Shown in pieces: positions 8,039 to 8,922 of a stretch of 8,922 bases of DNA. The notes below the pieces were generated by a model that had not been told where the DNA came from, ran no database searches, and was given only the letters and a program-made list of their open reading frames with translations. The stretch is from an uncultured Synechococcus sp. (GTDB lineage: Bacteria > Cyanobacteriota > Cyanobacteriia > PCC-6307 > Cyanobiaceae): NCBI GenBank assembly GCA_913020095.1, contig CAJWAH010000054.1, positions 1-8,922 on the forward strand, read 5' to 3'. Position numbers and translations under genes: made by a program. How positions within the stretch are numbered: the first letter of the stretch is position 1; the number at the start of each line of letters is the position of its first letter.

Positions 8039-8922
8039 GTGAATCAGTCCTTGTCTTCGCTTGCGCGTCTGACTCTTCGACAACTGCGCCGCGTTGCAAG
8101 CGACCTGGGTGTGGCTCTGTACAGCCGCAAATCCAAGGACGAGTTGCTTGATGCCATCAGCACCAAACAGGAGTTCAGCGCTGGCGAGAAGCGCATTGAA
8201 ACCGCCATCTCCCTAGCCGAGATGGAGGCTGGATTTGGCAACACCCCCCTGCCTCTACCTGAAACTCGGGTGGTGTTTCTCCCCCGTGATCCCCAATGGG
8301 CCTACGTCTTTTGGGAGATCGCGGCTGATAGCCGCCGTTCCGCTGAAGCCGCTGGAGCGCGCCAGCTTTGCCTGCGGGTGAGCGATGTGACCGGCCTGCA
8401 CGATGGCTCCAGCCATCCCCACACCCTGCAGGAAGTGGTGGTGGATGCCGGCACCAGTGAGTGGTATCTGCCGGTTCCCCTCAGCGATCGCGACTACCGC
8501 GTTGAGCTGGGCTTCCGCCTCAACGATGGCGGTTGGTTCTCCTTGGCCTTCTCGGCTGTGGCCCGCGTTCCGGCCATGCACCCCAGCGAGCAGATTCTTG
8601 ATCAGTTCGTGCCCTTCTCCTTAGAAGCCACCCCCAGCACCCTGCCCACCCCAGCCGATGCTGGCGACAACAACCTGCACGAGCGGCTCTATCAAACCGC
8701 CACCGTGCGCTGGCGCCGACTTGGCCGGGGCTCTGAAGCCTTCCATGAGCTGGGTGATTCCGACGCTGCAGCTCGCGGCCTCAATGATTCCGGTGTTGGT
8801 CGCTGGGCCAGCGGACGCAGCGAGAGCGGCATCGGTGGCGTAGCTCCGCGTCAACGGTCCTTCTGGCTGGTGGCTGACGCCGAACTGATCGTTTACGGAG
8901 CCACCGACCCTTCCGCCACCTT
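8039..8922 (+). CDS. Rho_N-like plus DUF4912 domain protein (3' end outside window)
   Basis: The frame is open to the right edge, giving 294 residues of an incomplete protein. Residues about 8-43 form a short helix-loop-helix resembling the Rho N-terminal/SAP-like nucleic-acid-binding fold (LTLRQLRRVASDLGVALYS then KSKDELLDAI). From about 75 a DUF4912 domain follows, recognised by PRDPQWAYVFWEI (82-94) and the later DYRVELGF region. After a Ser/Gly/Asp-rich linker (about 240-275), the segment SFWLVADAELIVYGAT is typical of the C-terminal part of cyanobacterial DUF4912 proteins. Its function is unknown. Start GTG at 8039 is the only upstream start after an in-frame TGA at 8015; GGAA at 8026-8029 is a weak ribosome site. 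One HIP1-type octamer, GCGATCGC, lies inside the gene at 8484-8491. Confidence 0.85.
   Translation, partial: MNQSLSSLARLTLRQLRRVASDLGVALYSRKSKDELLDAISTKQEFSAGEKRIETAISLAEMEAGFGNTPLPLPETRVVFLPRDPQWAYVFWEIAADSRRSAEAAGARQLCLRVSDVTGLHDGSSHPHTLQEVVVDAGTSEWYLPVPLSDRDYRVELGFRLNDGGWFSLAFSAVARVPAMHPSEQILDQFVPFSLEATPSTLPTPADAGDNNLHERLYQTATVRWRRLGRGSEAFHELGDSDAAARGLNDSGVGRWASGRSESGIGGVAPRQRSFWLVADAELIVYGATDPSAT

Noticed and set aside
8484..8491. Single HIP1 octamer GCGATCGC
   Set aside because: One copy in 8.9 kb within a coding region shows no enrichment, so it gives no structural or regulatory signal here.

Overview
The window is a dense, GC-rich (by eye about 60-65% G+C) cyanobacterial chromosome segment. 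Three things point to a unicellular picocyanobacterium of the Synechococcus/Cyanobium type: a phycobilisome rod-core linker and a CpcS-type bilin lyase, a SufR-regulated suf operon, and a cyanobacterial ferredoxin:thioredoxin reductase subunit. This assignment is inference from gene content and base composition. Ten protein-coding genes cover almost everything. I see no tRNA, rRNA, CRISPR array, insertion sequence or phage gene.

Left block (1-3335, minus strand), read from right to left: ftrC (catalytic subunit of ferredoxin:thioredoxin reductase), sufB, sufC and the 5' part of sufD, which runs off the left edge. ftrC/sufB and sufC/sufD each share an ATGA overlap, and sufB/sufC are 30 bp apart, so the four genes look like one transcript. 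SufB, SufC and SufD form the scaffold/ATPase complex that builds Fe-S clusters. FtrC is itself a 4Fe-4S protein.

Middle block (3472-5608, plus strand), divergent from the suf operon: a class I fructose-bisphosphate aldolase of the FbaB type, then sufR (the Fe-S-sensing repressor of suf) and a small unrecognised gene. The 136-bp divergent region holds candidate promoters for both directions. It also holds an inverted repeat overlapping the candidate suf promoter, which is a plausible operator.

Right block (5508-8922): a minus-strand EamA/DMT-family transporter whose 3' end overlaps the small unrecognised gene by 101 bp; a divergent CpcS/CpeS-type phycobiliprotein lyase starting only 27 bp away; cpcG (rod-core linker) followed by a strong intrinsic terminator; and a Rho_N-like plus DUF4912 protein that runs off the right edge.

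The themes are Fe-S assembly and redox signalling on the left, carbon metabolism linked by position to the Fe-S regulator in the middle, and phycobilisome assembly on the right. This looks like ordinary vertically inherited cyanobacterial genome. I found no convincing undescribed system, but several arrangements and candidate regulatory sites deserve checking. About half of the genes start with GTG, and most lack a clear Shine-Dalgarno sequence.
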